From: Shewanella psychrophila
GTDB lineage: Bacteria > Pseudomonadota > Gammaproteobacteria > Enterobacterales > Shewanellaceae
Length of the DNA stretch: 64,000 nucleotides
Assembly (NCBI RefSeq): GCF_002005305.1
Contig: NZ_CP014782.1
Span: 186,001-250,000 of the forward strand
Reading direction: 5' to 3'
Part shown: piece by piece, positions 53,392 to 61,762 of the stretch
How positions within the stretch are numbered: the first letter of the stretch is position 1
How the letters are laid out: each line of letters starts with the position of its first letter
Program-made: the position numbers and the translations under genes
Notes under the pieces: generated by a model
The model's database searches: none
Told to the model about the DNA's origin: nothing
Seen by the model: the letters and a program-made list of their open reading frames with translations, nothing else

Positions 53392-55150
53392 AGCTTATCT
53401 CCTTGGTGGGCTTTTCAGCTCTTGTAGCCTTTGAATCCTCTCTAGTCTGGGCAAGTTTGGCGTCGACTTCGCCACGAATTGATAAATTGAGCGGAGAAAA
53501 AAGGTTGTTGTCATCGAGTTGCTGGCGTACCAGTTTTAGGCAATGCATGTCCTTTAGCGCGTCTTGATTGCCGAGCAGCAGATCTATGCACTCCTCTACC
53601 CAACTAAATGAGCGGAAGGATCGAGATAAGCGGTTACGGTTGTAAAGGAAGGTGAGCAAGGTCATGGCGGCGAGTTGTAAGTTGCAGTAACGTTTCGCCA
53701 AGGAAAACCGTTGCGCCGATGGGTGACCTAGTTCAACGGGTAAAGCCTGTACCAAGCCATCTAGTTCGGTAAGTCTGGCTTGAATTTGGACCAATTTTTC
53801 GGTGAGAACCGGACACTCACCTGTCATAGATTCGGCTCTCTTTAACCCGGCAGCCAGCCAGTCACCACGCATAGTGAACAGGGAGAGTGAATCTCGGTCG
53901 AATGTCGGCAGTTCTGTATCGATACAGAACAAGGCATCTAACATCTGAGGCGAAATAGCGTTTACTGATTTCTCTCTATGGCGTGCAAGTGTCGGTAATT
54001 GAAGGGCGATAGCCTGTAGGTTAACGGCGGTATTACCATCGAAGAGAGAAATCAAACGAATATCGCGCAACATCTTGCCGAAGATATCGGTTTGCTCACC
54101 AAGTTGGACGTAGGAGCGAACACCGAGCACATCCGAGAGCGATTCCATCATGGTTTCACATAGAACAGGAACAGAAGCTTTGGCGACGGCAGAGAGTAAA
54201 CTCATCTGCTGAGGAAAACACTGTATGGCTCGACTGATCACTTGGGTCGCTATGTCAGCGATGTACATCTGCGTGGCACTGGTCGCTAACACCTGACGAA
54301 TATTGGCTATGTCGATCAAAGCTTGATTACCCGAGCGACGTTGCTGAGCAAATTCCACTGCGAGTCGTAGGCCTGTATCAGCAGCGCCGCAAGAGAGGGC
54401 GGCACATAGAGTGCGGGAAAGTTGGAAGCCTTTAAGTGTGATATCCAGGCCATGACCTTCTTTGCCAATCAGGGCATCATGATTAACCTCGAGGTTTTGA
54501 AATTGAATCCCACTTATATCGGCGCCCTTTATACCATGGGTCACCGCTTTCGGCACCTGACTAAAGCTTTGTGGCGGATGATCTTTCTTACGCACTAAAA
54601 ATAATGAAAAATCACGAGATTGGCCCTGATGATCGGTACGGGCAAAGACACTGAGAGCCTGTCCCCGAGTGGCGTTGTTTATCAGGTATTTTTCACCGTT
54701 AAGGCGGAAGCCTTTTGGGGTTTTCACCGCCGTTACTTCAGTGCTGGATACATCGCTGCCATGGAGGCGTTCGGTCAATGCTAGAGAAACCATGTCACAT
54801 GACAGGATATCTTCGGCTACCAGATGCCGCTGAGCCGCGTCGCCCCCGACCCATACGCTGACTGCGCCTAGGAAGGTTTTACCATGGCCGATTGCGACGG
54901 TGAGATCTCGTCGTGCAATCAAACGGATCAACATAGCTAATTCCGAAAAATTGCTCAGCTTGCCCCCCAATTCTGCCGGCACATAGTATGCGGCCATGCC
55001 CCAGTGATTGAGGGCATCGACCTGATCATCGGGAAAGCGACTGATGTCGTCTGATATCAGTGCATTAGCCCAACTAAATAAGGTGTCAGGACTACGTTCA
55101 TCACCAAAGTGCTGTTCAAATTCAAGCACAAGAGAGCCGAGAGTATTCAT
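53384..55150 (-). CDS. Acyl-CoA dehydrogenase-like protein A
   Basis: This protein of about 588 residues has acyl-CoA dehydrogenase architecture with a long C-terminal extension. AVSVWVGGDAAQRHLVAEDIL, SLALTERLHGSDVSSTEVTA and LIGKEGHGLDITLKGFQLSR match the flavin and substrate-binding middle domain. The catalytic-base region reads MLRDIRLISLFDGNTAVNLQ, with Asp where MCAD has Glu. ATG at 55150, preceded by AAAGGAG, is preferred over the 55171 start. It is 10 bp from the ligase gene and is translationally coupled to protein B. A role in desaturating the ACP-bound acyl chain is inferred. Confidence 0.85.
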   Translation of the reverse strand: MNTLGSLVLEFEQHFGDERSPDTLFSWANALISDDISRFPDDQVDALNHWGMAAYYVPAELGGKLSNFSELAMLIRLIARRDLTVAIGHGKTFLGAVSVWVGGDAAQRHLVAEDILSCDMVSLALTERLHGSDVSSTEVTAVKTPKGFRLNGEKYLINNATRGQALSVFARTDHQGQSRDFSLFLVRKKDHPPQSFSQVPKAVTHGIKGADISGIQFQNLEVNHDALIGKEGHGLDITLKGFQLSRTLCAALSCGAADTGLRLAVEFAQQRRSGNQALIDIANIRQVLATSATQMYIADIATQVISRAIQCFPQQMSLLSAVAKASVPVLCETMMESLSDVLGVRSYVQLGEQTDIFGKMLRDIRLISLFDGNTAVNLQAIALQLPTLARHREKSVNAISPQMLDALFCIDTELPTFDRDSLSLFTMRGDWLAAGLKRAESMTGECPVLTEKLVQIQARLTELDGLVQALPVELGHPSAQRFSLAKRYCNLQLAAMTLLTFLYNRNRLSRSFRSFSWVEECIDLLLGNQDALKDMHCLKLVRQQLDDNNLFSPLNLSIRGEVDAKLAQTREDSKATRAEKPTKEISYV

Positions 55151-55160
55151 GGTGACTCCT

Positions 55161-56909
55161 TTACGCCGCATAGGTTGCAGAGGTTATGCTGTCATCGAAC
55201 AGTGGCCAATTTGGTTCGGCCTGCCATTTTTGTCGGGTCTGATTTCTTTGGATCTTGCCACTGGTCGTGCGGCAAATGGTGCCACGTTTGATTAAAACGA
55301 CGGCTTGGATTGGGGCTTGAAACTCTAAGGTTATTGCTGCACGAATCTTATGGCTGAGTGCGGGGAATTCTGCTTCCGGTGTGTCGTTAGTAGCAATTTC
55401 CTGCACTATAACTATCTCTTCACTGAGGCTTCCCTCTACAGCAAAGGCTGCGGCGAAGCCTTTCTCGAGACGAGGATCCAGACCCGAAACAAATATCTCG
55501 ATATCCTGCGGGTAAAGGTTGCGGCCATTAACCACAATCAGATCTTTCAGACGGCCAGAGATAAATAGTTCGCCGTTAGTAATGAAGCCCAAGTCTCCGG
55601 TTCGTAACCAGCGACGTTCATCGTCACTATTGGCAATTAACGCCTGGAAAGTGTGGGCATTTTTTTCAGGTTGATTCCAGTAGCCCTGACCCACACTGTC
55701 ACCGTGGACCCAAATCTCACCAATGCGTCCATGGGGAAGGCGAGCCTGACTTTCAGGTTCTACAATGGCGACATTCAGGCCTTCAAATGTGCCGCAGCTG
55801 ACACAGGTCATGGCATCTTGGGTGCCGGGTGGACATTGCTCAATGATCTTATTTTGGTAAGACTCAGGTGCCACACATATAGTCTGATGTGCCTCTCCGG
55901 ATTGACCACCCGAGACAAACAGAGTGGTTTCTGCCATGCCGTAGCAGGGGTACATAGCGCTGTAGCGAAAGCCAAACTTTTTAAAGCGATGAAAGAAGAG
56001 TTCGATGGTGTCCTGACGAACGGGCTCGGCTCCGTTGAAGCAATTTTGCCAATGAGATAAGTCTATACCTTGGAGATCTTCATCCTTGATGCGACTGAGG
56101 CAATATTCATAACCAAAATTGGGAGCGCCAGAGGTGTAGGCGCGATAATGGCTGATGGCTTTGAGCCAAGTCGCAGGGCGCTTGAGGAAAGATGTTGGGG
56201 ATAGTAGTACCAGAGTCGAGCCGTTGTGTACCGATTGTAAAATATTTCCGATAAGACCCATGTCATGGTAAAACGGCAACCAGCTGCAGGACACCATATC
56301 TTGACTATGGTGCATGCGGTCACGGATAAGTTCACTGTTATGGATCAAGTTACCATGGGAGATCATGACCCCCTTGGGAGAACCTGTGGAACCTGAGGTG
56401 TATTGCAAGAAAGACAGATCGTCTCGGGTCACTGTAACTGGCTTATAGCGGTTCTCCATCGCAGGATCGACTGTGTCACTAATGATGACTCTCAGCCCTG
56501 ACATTCCGGCCTCATCGAGCCAATCTTTGAGTGCAGGCCAAGAGGCACTGTCTGTGAGAATCGTTGAGATCTCTGCATCTTGGATAATATGTGTGATGCG
56601 AGTGTGGTGTTCGCCTCTGCGGGAGGGAAGGGAAGCGGGCACTGCGACGACACCGGCATATTGGCAAGATATGAAAGCCTGTACAAACTCGAGTCCCGAA
56701 GGATAGAGCATCAGGACACGTTCGCCTTTAGCGCATGACTCACTGATCTTGGTTGCCTGAGCTTTTGCTATGATATCCAACTCGGCAAAGGTGATGCGGT
56801 CAATCTCATCGCCTCGGTCATTTAGCATGATGTAGGCGAGCTTGTCTGGCAGCTCACAGGCATGCTGCTTGATGAGATCGACTAGGGTGTGTTCCAGTTC
56901 CTTGTTCAT
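55161..56909 (-). CDS. Fatty acyl-AMP ligase (FAAL)
   Basis: This 582-residue adenylating enzyme has the P-loop-like core YTSGSTGSPKG at residues 170-180, SWLPFYHDMGLIG, FNGAEPV and YGMAETTLFVSGG. This set and the extra segment before the C-terminal domain mark the FAAL group, which makes acyl-adenylates and passes them to an ACP rather than to CoA. It is the first gene of the 13-gene operon and has a lux-box-like site 64 nt upstream. It would select the starter fatty acid and load it on the free ACP encoded three genes downstream. Confidence 0.93.
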   Translation of the reverse strand: MNKELEHTLVDLIKQHACELPDKLAYIMLNDRGDEIDRITFAELDIIAKAQATKISESCAKGERVLMLYPSGLEFVQAFISCQYAGVVAVPASLPSRRGEHHTRITHIIQDAEISTILTDSASWPALKDWLDEAGMSGLRVIISDTVDPAMENRYKPVTVTRDDLSFLQYTSGSTGSPKGVMISHGNLIHNSELIRDRMHHSQDMVSCSWLPFYHDMGLIGNILQSVHNGSTLVLLSPTSFLKRPATWLKAISHYRAYTSGAPNFGYEYCLSRIKDEDLQGIDLSHWQNCFNGAEPVRQDTIELFFHRFKKFGFRYSAMYPCYGMAETTLFVSGGQSGEAHQTICVAPESYQNKIIEQCPPGTQDAMTCVSCGTFEGLNVAIVEPESQARLPHGRIGEIWVHGDSVGQGYWNQPEKNAHTFQALIANSDDERRWLRTGDLGFITNGELFISGRLKDLIVVNGRNLYPQDIEIFVSGLDPRLEKGFAAAFAVEGSLSEEIVIVQEIATNDTPEAEFPALSHKIRAAITLEFQAPIQAVVLIKRGTICRTTSGKIQRNQTRQKWQAEPNWPLFDDSITSATYAA

Positions 56910-56972
56910 TGCGTTACCTTCGAGTGTGGAGAATGTGGTTTAGTATTCACCTAACACAAGAAAATCGGCTAG

Positions 56973-56988
56973 TTGTTATTTCTGACAG
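56973..56988. promoter_or_regulatory. Lux-box-like site of the biosynthetic operon
   Basis: TTGTTATTTCTGACAG has the N10 spacing of a lux box and differs from the luxI proximal site at one position. It lies 64 nt upstream of the ligase start codon on the minus strand. Flanks CTAG and TATAGG match the distal luxI site. Confidence 0.7.
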
Positions 56989-57032
56989 GTATAGGATAAA
57001 GTTCAATTAAATCAATATGTAATATTGTCCTG

Positions 57033-57048
57033 CTATCATATGTGACAG
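57033..57048. promoter_or_regulatory. Lux-box-like site of the ferredoxin-reductase gene
   Basis: CTATCATATGTGACAG matches the distal luxI site at 13 of 16 positions and shares its TGACAG half. It ends 62 nt before the reductase ATG at 57110. A GATAAT hexamer at 57070-57075 could be its -10. Confidence 0.6.
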
Positions 57049-57109
57049 GTTGTATCTTCTGTGGGTACTGATAATTATCTAGGTTCATTTGGGAATCAGG
57101 ATCTGTACC

Positions 57110-58072
57110 ATGTCAATGCACCTAACTTGCACCGAGACGATACGCGAATCAGACGATAGCCTAAGCGCATGGTTTGCTTGTTCAACACCTGTAGTGGCTA
57201 AAGGGGGGCAATATATAACTCTGTCGGTTTCTATCCAAGGTCGTGTCCAGACGCGAAGTTATTCTCTGAGTGGCTTTGTCTTACTGGCGGCTTCCAGTGC
57301 GCTTCGCATCACGGTGAAACGGGTTGATAAGGGGCTCGTTTCTAATTGGTTGGTGGATAACTGCCGCGAGGGAATGCAATTTGAAACCTCTAAACCCATG
57401 GGAAGTTTTACCTTAGATGATGATGCCATCAGTCACACTTTTATTGCTGCGGGTAGCGGCATCAGTCCGATTGCAGCCATGCTAAGGGAGGCTTGTAAGG
57501 ATAGACCAGGCTCTCGCTGTAATCTGCTATATATCTTTCGCGACCGGGCGTCAGCCCCCTTACTGACCGAATTGGAATCCCTGTCTAGTTGCTATCCGAA
57601 ACTGAATATCACTACTTGGGAAACCCACTCACTTGGTCGCCCTGACTCTACTCAAATTTTGGATGTCATTAGTGAATGGCAGGCTGATAGTCACTATGTT
57701 TGCGGCCCGGAGTCCTTGATTGACACTGTGAGTCAGCTGGATCTCGAATGCCTGAGAATGGAGCGCTTCAACATTCCTGTGGCCAGTCTTGAAAACGTGA
57801 CAATGGGTAATGCCAAAGTCACATTCTCTAAATCGAATATCAGCATAGAAGTGAACGAGGCGGAAACCATCTTAGATCTGGCTGAAGCCAATGGGATAGA
57901 TATCAATTCAAGTTGCCGCGCCGGCGACTGCCATGAGTGTAAACTGAGGCACAATAACCCCGATGCGATTGCCTGGTTAGACAGAGATGACGCACTCACG
58001 GAAGAAGAAAAGCAAGAATTCCTATTGGCTTGCTGCACAAGCATAGTTGGTGAAGTCAGCATCGACTGCTAA
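57110..58072 (+). CDS. Flavin reductase with fused plant-type 2Fe-2S ferredoxin
   Basis: This protein of about 320 residues has a ferredoxin-NADP reductase-like front: RSYSLSG binds flavin and AAGSGISPIAAMLREA binds pyridine nucleotide. A C-terminal [2Fe-2S] domain follows with CRAGDCHEC (C-x4-C-x2-C) and a final Cys in LLACC. It passes electrons from NAD(P)H through flavin and the iron-sulfur cluster to an oxygenase, as in phthalate or vanillate reductase-type proteins. No Rieske or P450 gene is adjacent, so the electron acceptor is unknown. ATG at 57110 is preferred to an in-frame TTG at 57089. It is divergent from the biosynthetic operon and has its own lux-box-like site. Confidence 0.87.
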   Translation: MSMHLTCTETIRESDDSLSAWFACSTPVVAKGGQYITLSVSIQGRVQTRSYSLSGFVLLAASSALRITVKRVDKGLVSNWLVDNCREGMQFETSKPMGSFTLDDDAISHTFIAAGSGISPIAAMLREACKDRPGSRCNLLYIFRDRASAPLLTELESLSSCYPKLNITTWETHSLGRPDSTQILDVISEWQADSHYVCGPESLIDTVSQLDLECLRMERFNIPVASLENVTMGNAKVTFSKSNISIEVNEAETILDLAEANGIDINSSCRAGDCHECKLRHNNPDAIAWLDRDDALTEEEKQEFLLACCTSIVGEVSIDC

Positions 58073-58114
58073 AGTATATTGCTTCGCTCTGGTTATTTTG
58101 AGCTTGTTATTGCG

Positions 58115-59986
58115 TTAACTAAGGCTTGGTTTCACACATAATCGTTTTAAGGCAATACCGAGTTGCCACCAGGCGCTGTAGGCCTGGTGGTCGCTAGCCT
58201 GACTATGTCGTTGCATATTGGTTTCTGCGATTAATTGTAGTTGTTTTATCTTATCTTCATCATGTCTGTTTTCTAAGATACTGGCGAGTAACTGGCGAAT
58301 GAGGACGCGATCCTTATCGGTTAATAGATCCTGTTCACTTAACTTAAAACATTCACCGATGGAAATAAGTCGATCTATGTATACCTTAGTGTGGTCTTGC
58401 CGTACTAGTACCGGGTAGGCGGACAAAACCAAGTCTGATGACAGGTTTGAGTGTCCAGGATTAGGTTTGAGTTTTTTGAGAATTCGTTTTATTGAGTGGA
58501 TCACTATCTCTGTGTCTTTTCGACTGGGGATGATCATATAAACCGCCATGACCATTATTACTGCAACAACATTGGCCATAGCAGTGTTAAGAAAACCACC
58601 GAAATCGAGTGTAGGCACGTTGCTTAACGGTATGTAACTGGACCAAAAAATAAGCATGTACCTCCAGACTGATTTGTTAGCGCTGGTGCATACGGCAAAT
58701 TGATATGAGGTGATGAGTAGGTAGATAAACATAACGGGAAACAAGATGTTGGGTTCGCTCAAAGGAGCGACAGCGAATGTGATCACATACCCGAAACCAA
58801 CCATGATTAGCTGAGCCAGCAAGACTTTCTTATTGCCTATTTTGGCGTTCGGCACTGTTGCATTCATTGAGCACAACATCCCCGCCATCAGCATGGCATT
58901 CATGCCGTGCTCCCATTGTCCTTCAATCCAGATAAAAGAGAGACCAGATAAAAGCAGCGTGGTTCTGAGCATGCTACGAAGCACATCTTGCAGATCCCTA
59001 TGAGTGAAAAAACGGCTTACCTGCCTTTTGAACCGCTGGGACTCAACTGCGATCCTGTTTGAATTAAGCCAGACTAAATTTTCGATCAGTACTGCGAGAT
59101 GCTTATTAATAATGTCTGATTGAATATCCTCTGTAACAATTTTTATCCTGTCGAACAGTAACTGAGTATCGAGCTCACCTCCATGAATCTCTTCGATGAT
59201 CTCGACGATGGAATGCTCGAGTTCGGTATTGCCGGAAGCTCTTAGCATATGTCTTATTTTGATGGCTGCGACGGCGAGTGAGACGCAGTGGAACAGCGCA
59301 TCTCTCTGTGAATTTATGAGTTCCAGAGAGGCCTTGCTGCCGACTAAGCTATTAATGGGGAGTTGTTTATTGTTGCTTATTAACCCCAGGTACTGAGAGA
59401 AGGCTTGTTGTGATTTTTGACGTGTCGAGCCGGAGAAAACCTTGGCAATAAACTTGAGGGTGGCCTTCTTTATTGGAAGTAAGCGTTTTATGTCATCTTC
59501 ATAGGGAATAACTGCCGACACTATTATTGATACCGCTATGCCGATCAGAATACCAAAACATCTAGCCTGTACATTGTCAAAAACTGAGATGATCTCGGGA
59601 GAATAGGCCAGGGGAAAGCCGATCACTGCCGCTGTCATGCCGGCCATACCAAAAACATAGGAGACACTATTTTGCAGGTATGATGCTAGCCCTACACAGG
59701 TCACGATCCAAAGAATCATAAACCCATTGAATAGCCATGCATCTATCAATGCCGTCGAGGAGACGAATAGGACGAATGCGCTAGCTAAGATGGTACCGAC
59801 AGCGCGATAGAAGGATTTAATTAAGTTGGCACCATGGCTGCCGGCCATTAAAATTATGATGATCGAGACCATGGCCGCACTTGTGGCTTCTGAGTTGAGT
59901 TTTAAACAGAGCAACCAGGTGATAATGACACTTATCGAGACACGTAAGGCGAACTGAGCGGCTTCTTTATTCCCCCAATAATTCAT
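58115..59986 (-). CDS. FUSC family transporter, AaeB-like
   Basis: This 623-residue inner-membrane protein has two halves, each with a bundle of about five hydrophobic helices separated by a long soluble helical region. That is the FUSC/AaeB plan. Sequences such as SIIIILMAGSHGANLIKSFYRAVGTILA match the family. AaeB and relatives export aromatic or hydroxylated carboxylic acids with a membrane-fusion partner. Its gene is 2 bp after the HlyD-type gene. Lying next to the tetronate-like cluster, it may export the acidic product, but no lux-box-like site was found before this operon. Confidence 0.82.
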   Translation of the reverse strand: MNYWGNKEAAQFALRVSISVIITWLLCLKLNSEATSAAMVSIIIILMAGSHGANLIKSFYRAVGTILASAFVLFVSSTALIDAWLFNGFMILWIVTCVGLASYLQNSVSYVFGMAGMTAAVIGFPLAYSPEIISVFDNVQARCFGILIGIAVSIIVSAVIPYEDDIKRLLPIKKATLKFIAKVFSGSTRQKSQQAFSQYLGLISNNKQLPINSLVGSKASLELINSQRDALFHCVSLAVAAIKIRHMLRASGNTELEHSIVEIIEEIHGGELDTQLLFDRIKIVTEDIQSDIINKHLAVLIENLVWLNSNRIAVESQRFKRQVSRFFTHRDLQDVLRSMLRTTLLLSGLSFIWIEGQWEHGMNAMLMAGMLCSMNATVPNAKIGNKKVLLAQLIMVGFGYVITFAVAPLSEPNILFPVMFIYLLITSYQFAVCTSANKSVWRYMLIFWSSYIPLSNVPTLDFGGFLNTAMANVVAVIMVMAVYMIIPSRKDTEIVIHSIKRILKKLKPNPGHSNLSSDLVLSAYPVLVRQDHTKVYIDRLISIGECFKLSEQDLLTDKDRVLIRQLLASILENRHDEDKIKQLQLIAETNMQRHSQASDHQAYSAWWQLGIALKRLCVKPSLS

Positions 59987-59988
59987 GA

Positions 59989-60843
59989 CTAGTCTTTTAC
60001 TGTGACTGTGACTGTTGTGCCTGCAATGAGCCTGTGTTCTTTTAATACTGAGCGGTCGATAGCGATTTTAACCGGTACTCTTTGGCCTAATCTGACCCAA
60101 GGAATGGTGGATTGCACATTAGGCAGCAAGCCCGATTGATCGGCACTCTGGTCTACTACGGCTCTACCAACACTCTGAACCTTGCCCTGAATCACTTCCT
60201 CACTGGTGTAAGGTAAGATATCGACACTTTGGCCAGCTTCAATAAATTTTATCTTGGCTTCGGAAAAGTAACCGAGAACATAGTAAGAGTCGGCTTCGAC
60301 GAGGGCCACAAAGGTTTGGCCTATGTTGATATAGTTTCCTACCCTTTGTTTTAAGTTGGTGACATAGCCACTCTCTGGGGCGAAGATTTTTGTGCGGGTT
60401 AAGTTAAGTCTGGCTACTTCGAGATCTATTTGAGCCTTGTTATAAGTGGCCTGTTGAGCCTCAACCTTAAGCTGCTCATTGGTCACTTGCTTTTCAGAGA
60501 CTAAATTATTGGGCAGTAAGTCTTTATCGCGGCTGTAGTCATTTTTAGCTTGATTCAGAGTCGCCTGTGAAGCCATTAATGTCGATTCAGCCTCCTTGAT
60601 CTTATTGTCATAGTCGGTCATCTCAATTTCGAAAATTAAGGCTCCCTTTTCGACATAGTCGTTATCTTGTACGTGTATGGCGATGATCTGTCCCGATACC
60701 TTAGGGGCTACTTGGATTATCTCCGCCCTAATCTTGGCATCTCTGGTCCAGGGGGCATCCATGTACATATTCCATATACTGCTGCCCATAAAGCTGGCAG
60801 TAATGATTAATATCAAGGGGATAACAAATTTTGTAAGAGGCAT
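59989..60843 (-). CDS. HlyD/AaeA-like membrane fusion protein
   Basis: This 284-residue protein has one N-terminal membrane anchor (LTKFVIPLILIITASFMGSS). The biotin-lipoyl-like halves IRAEIIQVAPKVSGQIIAIHVQDND and FAPESGYVTNLKQRVG surround a helical hairpin of about 70 residues. It would join the FUSC transporter to an outer-membrane channel. The gene lies between the DUF1656 and FUSC genes with 1-2 bp gaps, the same order as E. coli aaeXAB. Confidence 0.87.
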   Translation of the reverse strand: MPLTKFVIPLILIITASFMGSSIWNMYMDAPWTRDAKIRAEIIQVAPKVSGQIIAIHVQDNDYVEKGALIFEIEMTDYDNKIKEAESTLMASQATLNQAKNDYSRDKDLLPNNLVSEKQVTNEQLKVEAQQATYNKAQIDLEVARLNLTRTKIFAPESGYVTNLKQRVGNYINIGQTFVALVEADSYYVLGYFSEAKIKFIEAGQSVDILPYTSEEVIQGKVQSVGRAVVDQSADQSGLLPNVQSTIPWVRLGQRVPVKIAIDRSVLKEHRLIAGTTVTVTVKD

Positions 60844-60844
60844 A

Positions 60845-61045
60845 TCACACCATGTAGAAGGTTAAGACTAGATATAAGGTAATAGTAAAAAAGCAACAAT
60901 CACATAGGGATGGGTGCCAAACTTTTAACTTGGTGAGGATAGGTGAATAGAGGTTTCTCGATAGTAACCAGATGCCGATAGACAATATGAAAACGTTTAG
61001 AAAGGCCGGTAAGTAATAGGAATCGAAAAATATCACATCTTTCAT
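60845..61045 (-). CDS. DUF1656 small membrane protein, AaeX-like
   Basis: This 66-residue protein has two hydrophobic helices (FLNVFILSIGIWLLSRNLY and FFTITLYLVLTFYMV) and the DUF1656 start MKDVIFFDSYYLP. It occurs upstream of AaeA/AaeB-type genes. Its function is unknown. The three genes are almost contiguous and form one operon. Confidence 0.8.
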   Translation of the reverse strand: MKDVIFFDSYYLPAFLNVFILSIGIWLLSRNLYSPILTKLKVWHPSLCDCCFFTITLYLVLTFYMV

Positions 61046-61204
61046 GTGTCAGTTATACCAACAGAGATAAGCTAACTTATTAAGCTAGCCGACAACAAGT
61101 TGAATCACAATAGCAAATCGTTAAATATCCTCTAATTCTCGTATATTTTTTATCAGAATAGCACTAGCATTGAGCATAACCATTTGATGAAAAGGAAACA
61201 TAAG

Positions 61205-61681
61205 ATGATCGAGCAAGGACAAAAGTTGCCAGCAGGCATCATGTTAGGTGAACTAACTAGCGAAGGCATGGTTACCCATAACGTAGCTGAGTTATTTTCA
61301 GGTAAAAAAGTGGTGTTGTTTGCCGTTCCCGGTGCATTTACGCCAACGTGTTCAGAATCTCATCTGCCTGGTTTCGTGGTGTTAGCCGATCAGTTTCAGG
61401 CTAAGGGCGTCGATATCATTGCCTGTGTGTCAGTCAATGATGCCTTCGTGATGAAAGCCTGGGGTGAGGCTCAAAACGCATCAGAACTGATGATGCTAGC
61501 CGATGGTGATGCGAGTTTCACTCAGGCACTAGGTTTAGAGATGGATACGGCAGGTTTTGGTGGCGTGCGCTCGCAGCGCTATGCCATGGTTATCGACGAC
61601 GGTGTGGTGACGCTGTTGAATGTCGAAGCACCAAAGACCTTCGAAGTGAGCAAGGCTGAAGCGGTCTTAGCTGCGATTTAA
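61205..61681 (+). CDS. Peroxiredoxin, Prx5 type
   Basis: This 158-residue thioredoxin-fold peroxidase has the peroxidatic cysteine in the conserved PGAFTPTCSESHLPGF motif and other Prx5 features (ADGDASFTQALGLEMD, GGVRSQRYAMVID). It reduces peroxides with glutathione or thioredoxin. No fused glutaredoxin domain is present. ATG codons exist at 61184 and 61187, but ATG at 61205 has AAAGGAAA at good spacing and gives the usual N-terminus MIEQGQKLP. Confidence 0.92.
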   Translation: MIEQGQKLPAGIMLGELTSEGMVTHNVAELFSGKKVVLFAVPGAFTPTCSESHLPGFVVLADQFQAKGVDIIACVSVNDAFVMKAWGEAQNASELMMLADGDASFTQALGLEMDTAGFGGVRSQRYAMVIDDGVVTLLNVEAPKTFEVSKAEAVLAAI

Positions 61682-61708
61682 TGTCGATATGCTAGCGCTT
61701 AAAGATTT

Positions 61709-61744
61709 AAACAATAAAGGAGCCAATTGGCTCCTTTATTGTTT
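61709..61744. terminator. Bidirectional terminator, perfect 36-bp palindrome
   Basis: Two 18-bp arms (core ATAAAGGAGCCAA / TTGGCTCCTTTAT) with no spacer lie between the convergent peroxiredoxin and outer-membrane protein genes. A-rich and T-rich ends allow termination in both directions. Confidence 0.9.
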
Positions 61745-61762
61745 GTAGGATTAATCGGGTAT

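Noticed and set aside
45523..55150. FkbH, ACP and dehydrogenases as a methoxymalonyl-ACP pathway
   Set aside because: That pathway also needs a 3-hydroxyacyl-CoA dehydrogenase and an O-methyltransferase, which are absent, and the PKS acyltransferase has the malonyl-type HAFH motif. The dehydrogenases are grouped with the ligase, not with FkbH.
61040..61062. Lux-box-like sequence before the AaeXAB-like operon
   Set aside because: The half-sites are 13 bases apart instead of 10 and the second half ends CAC; it does not match the other four sites.
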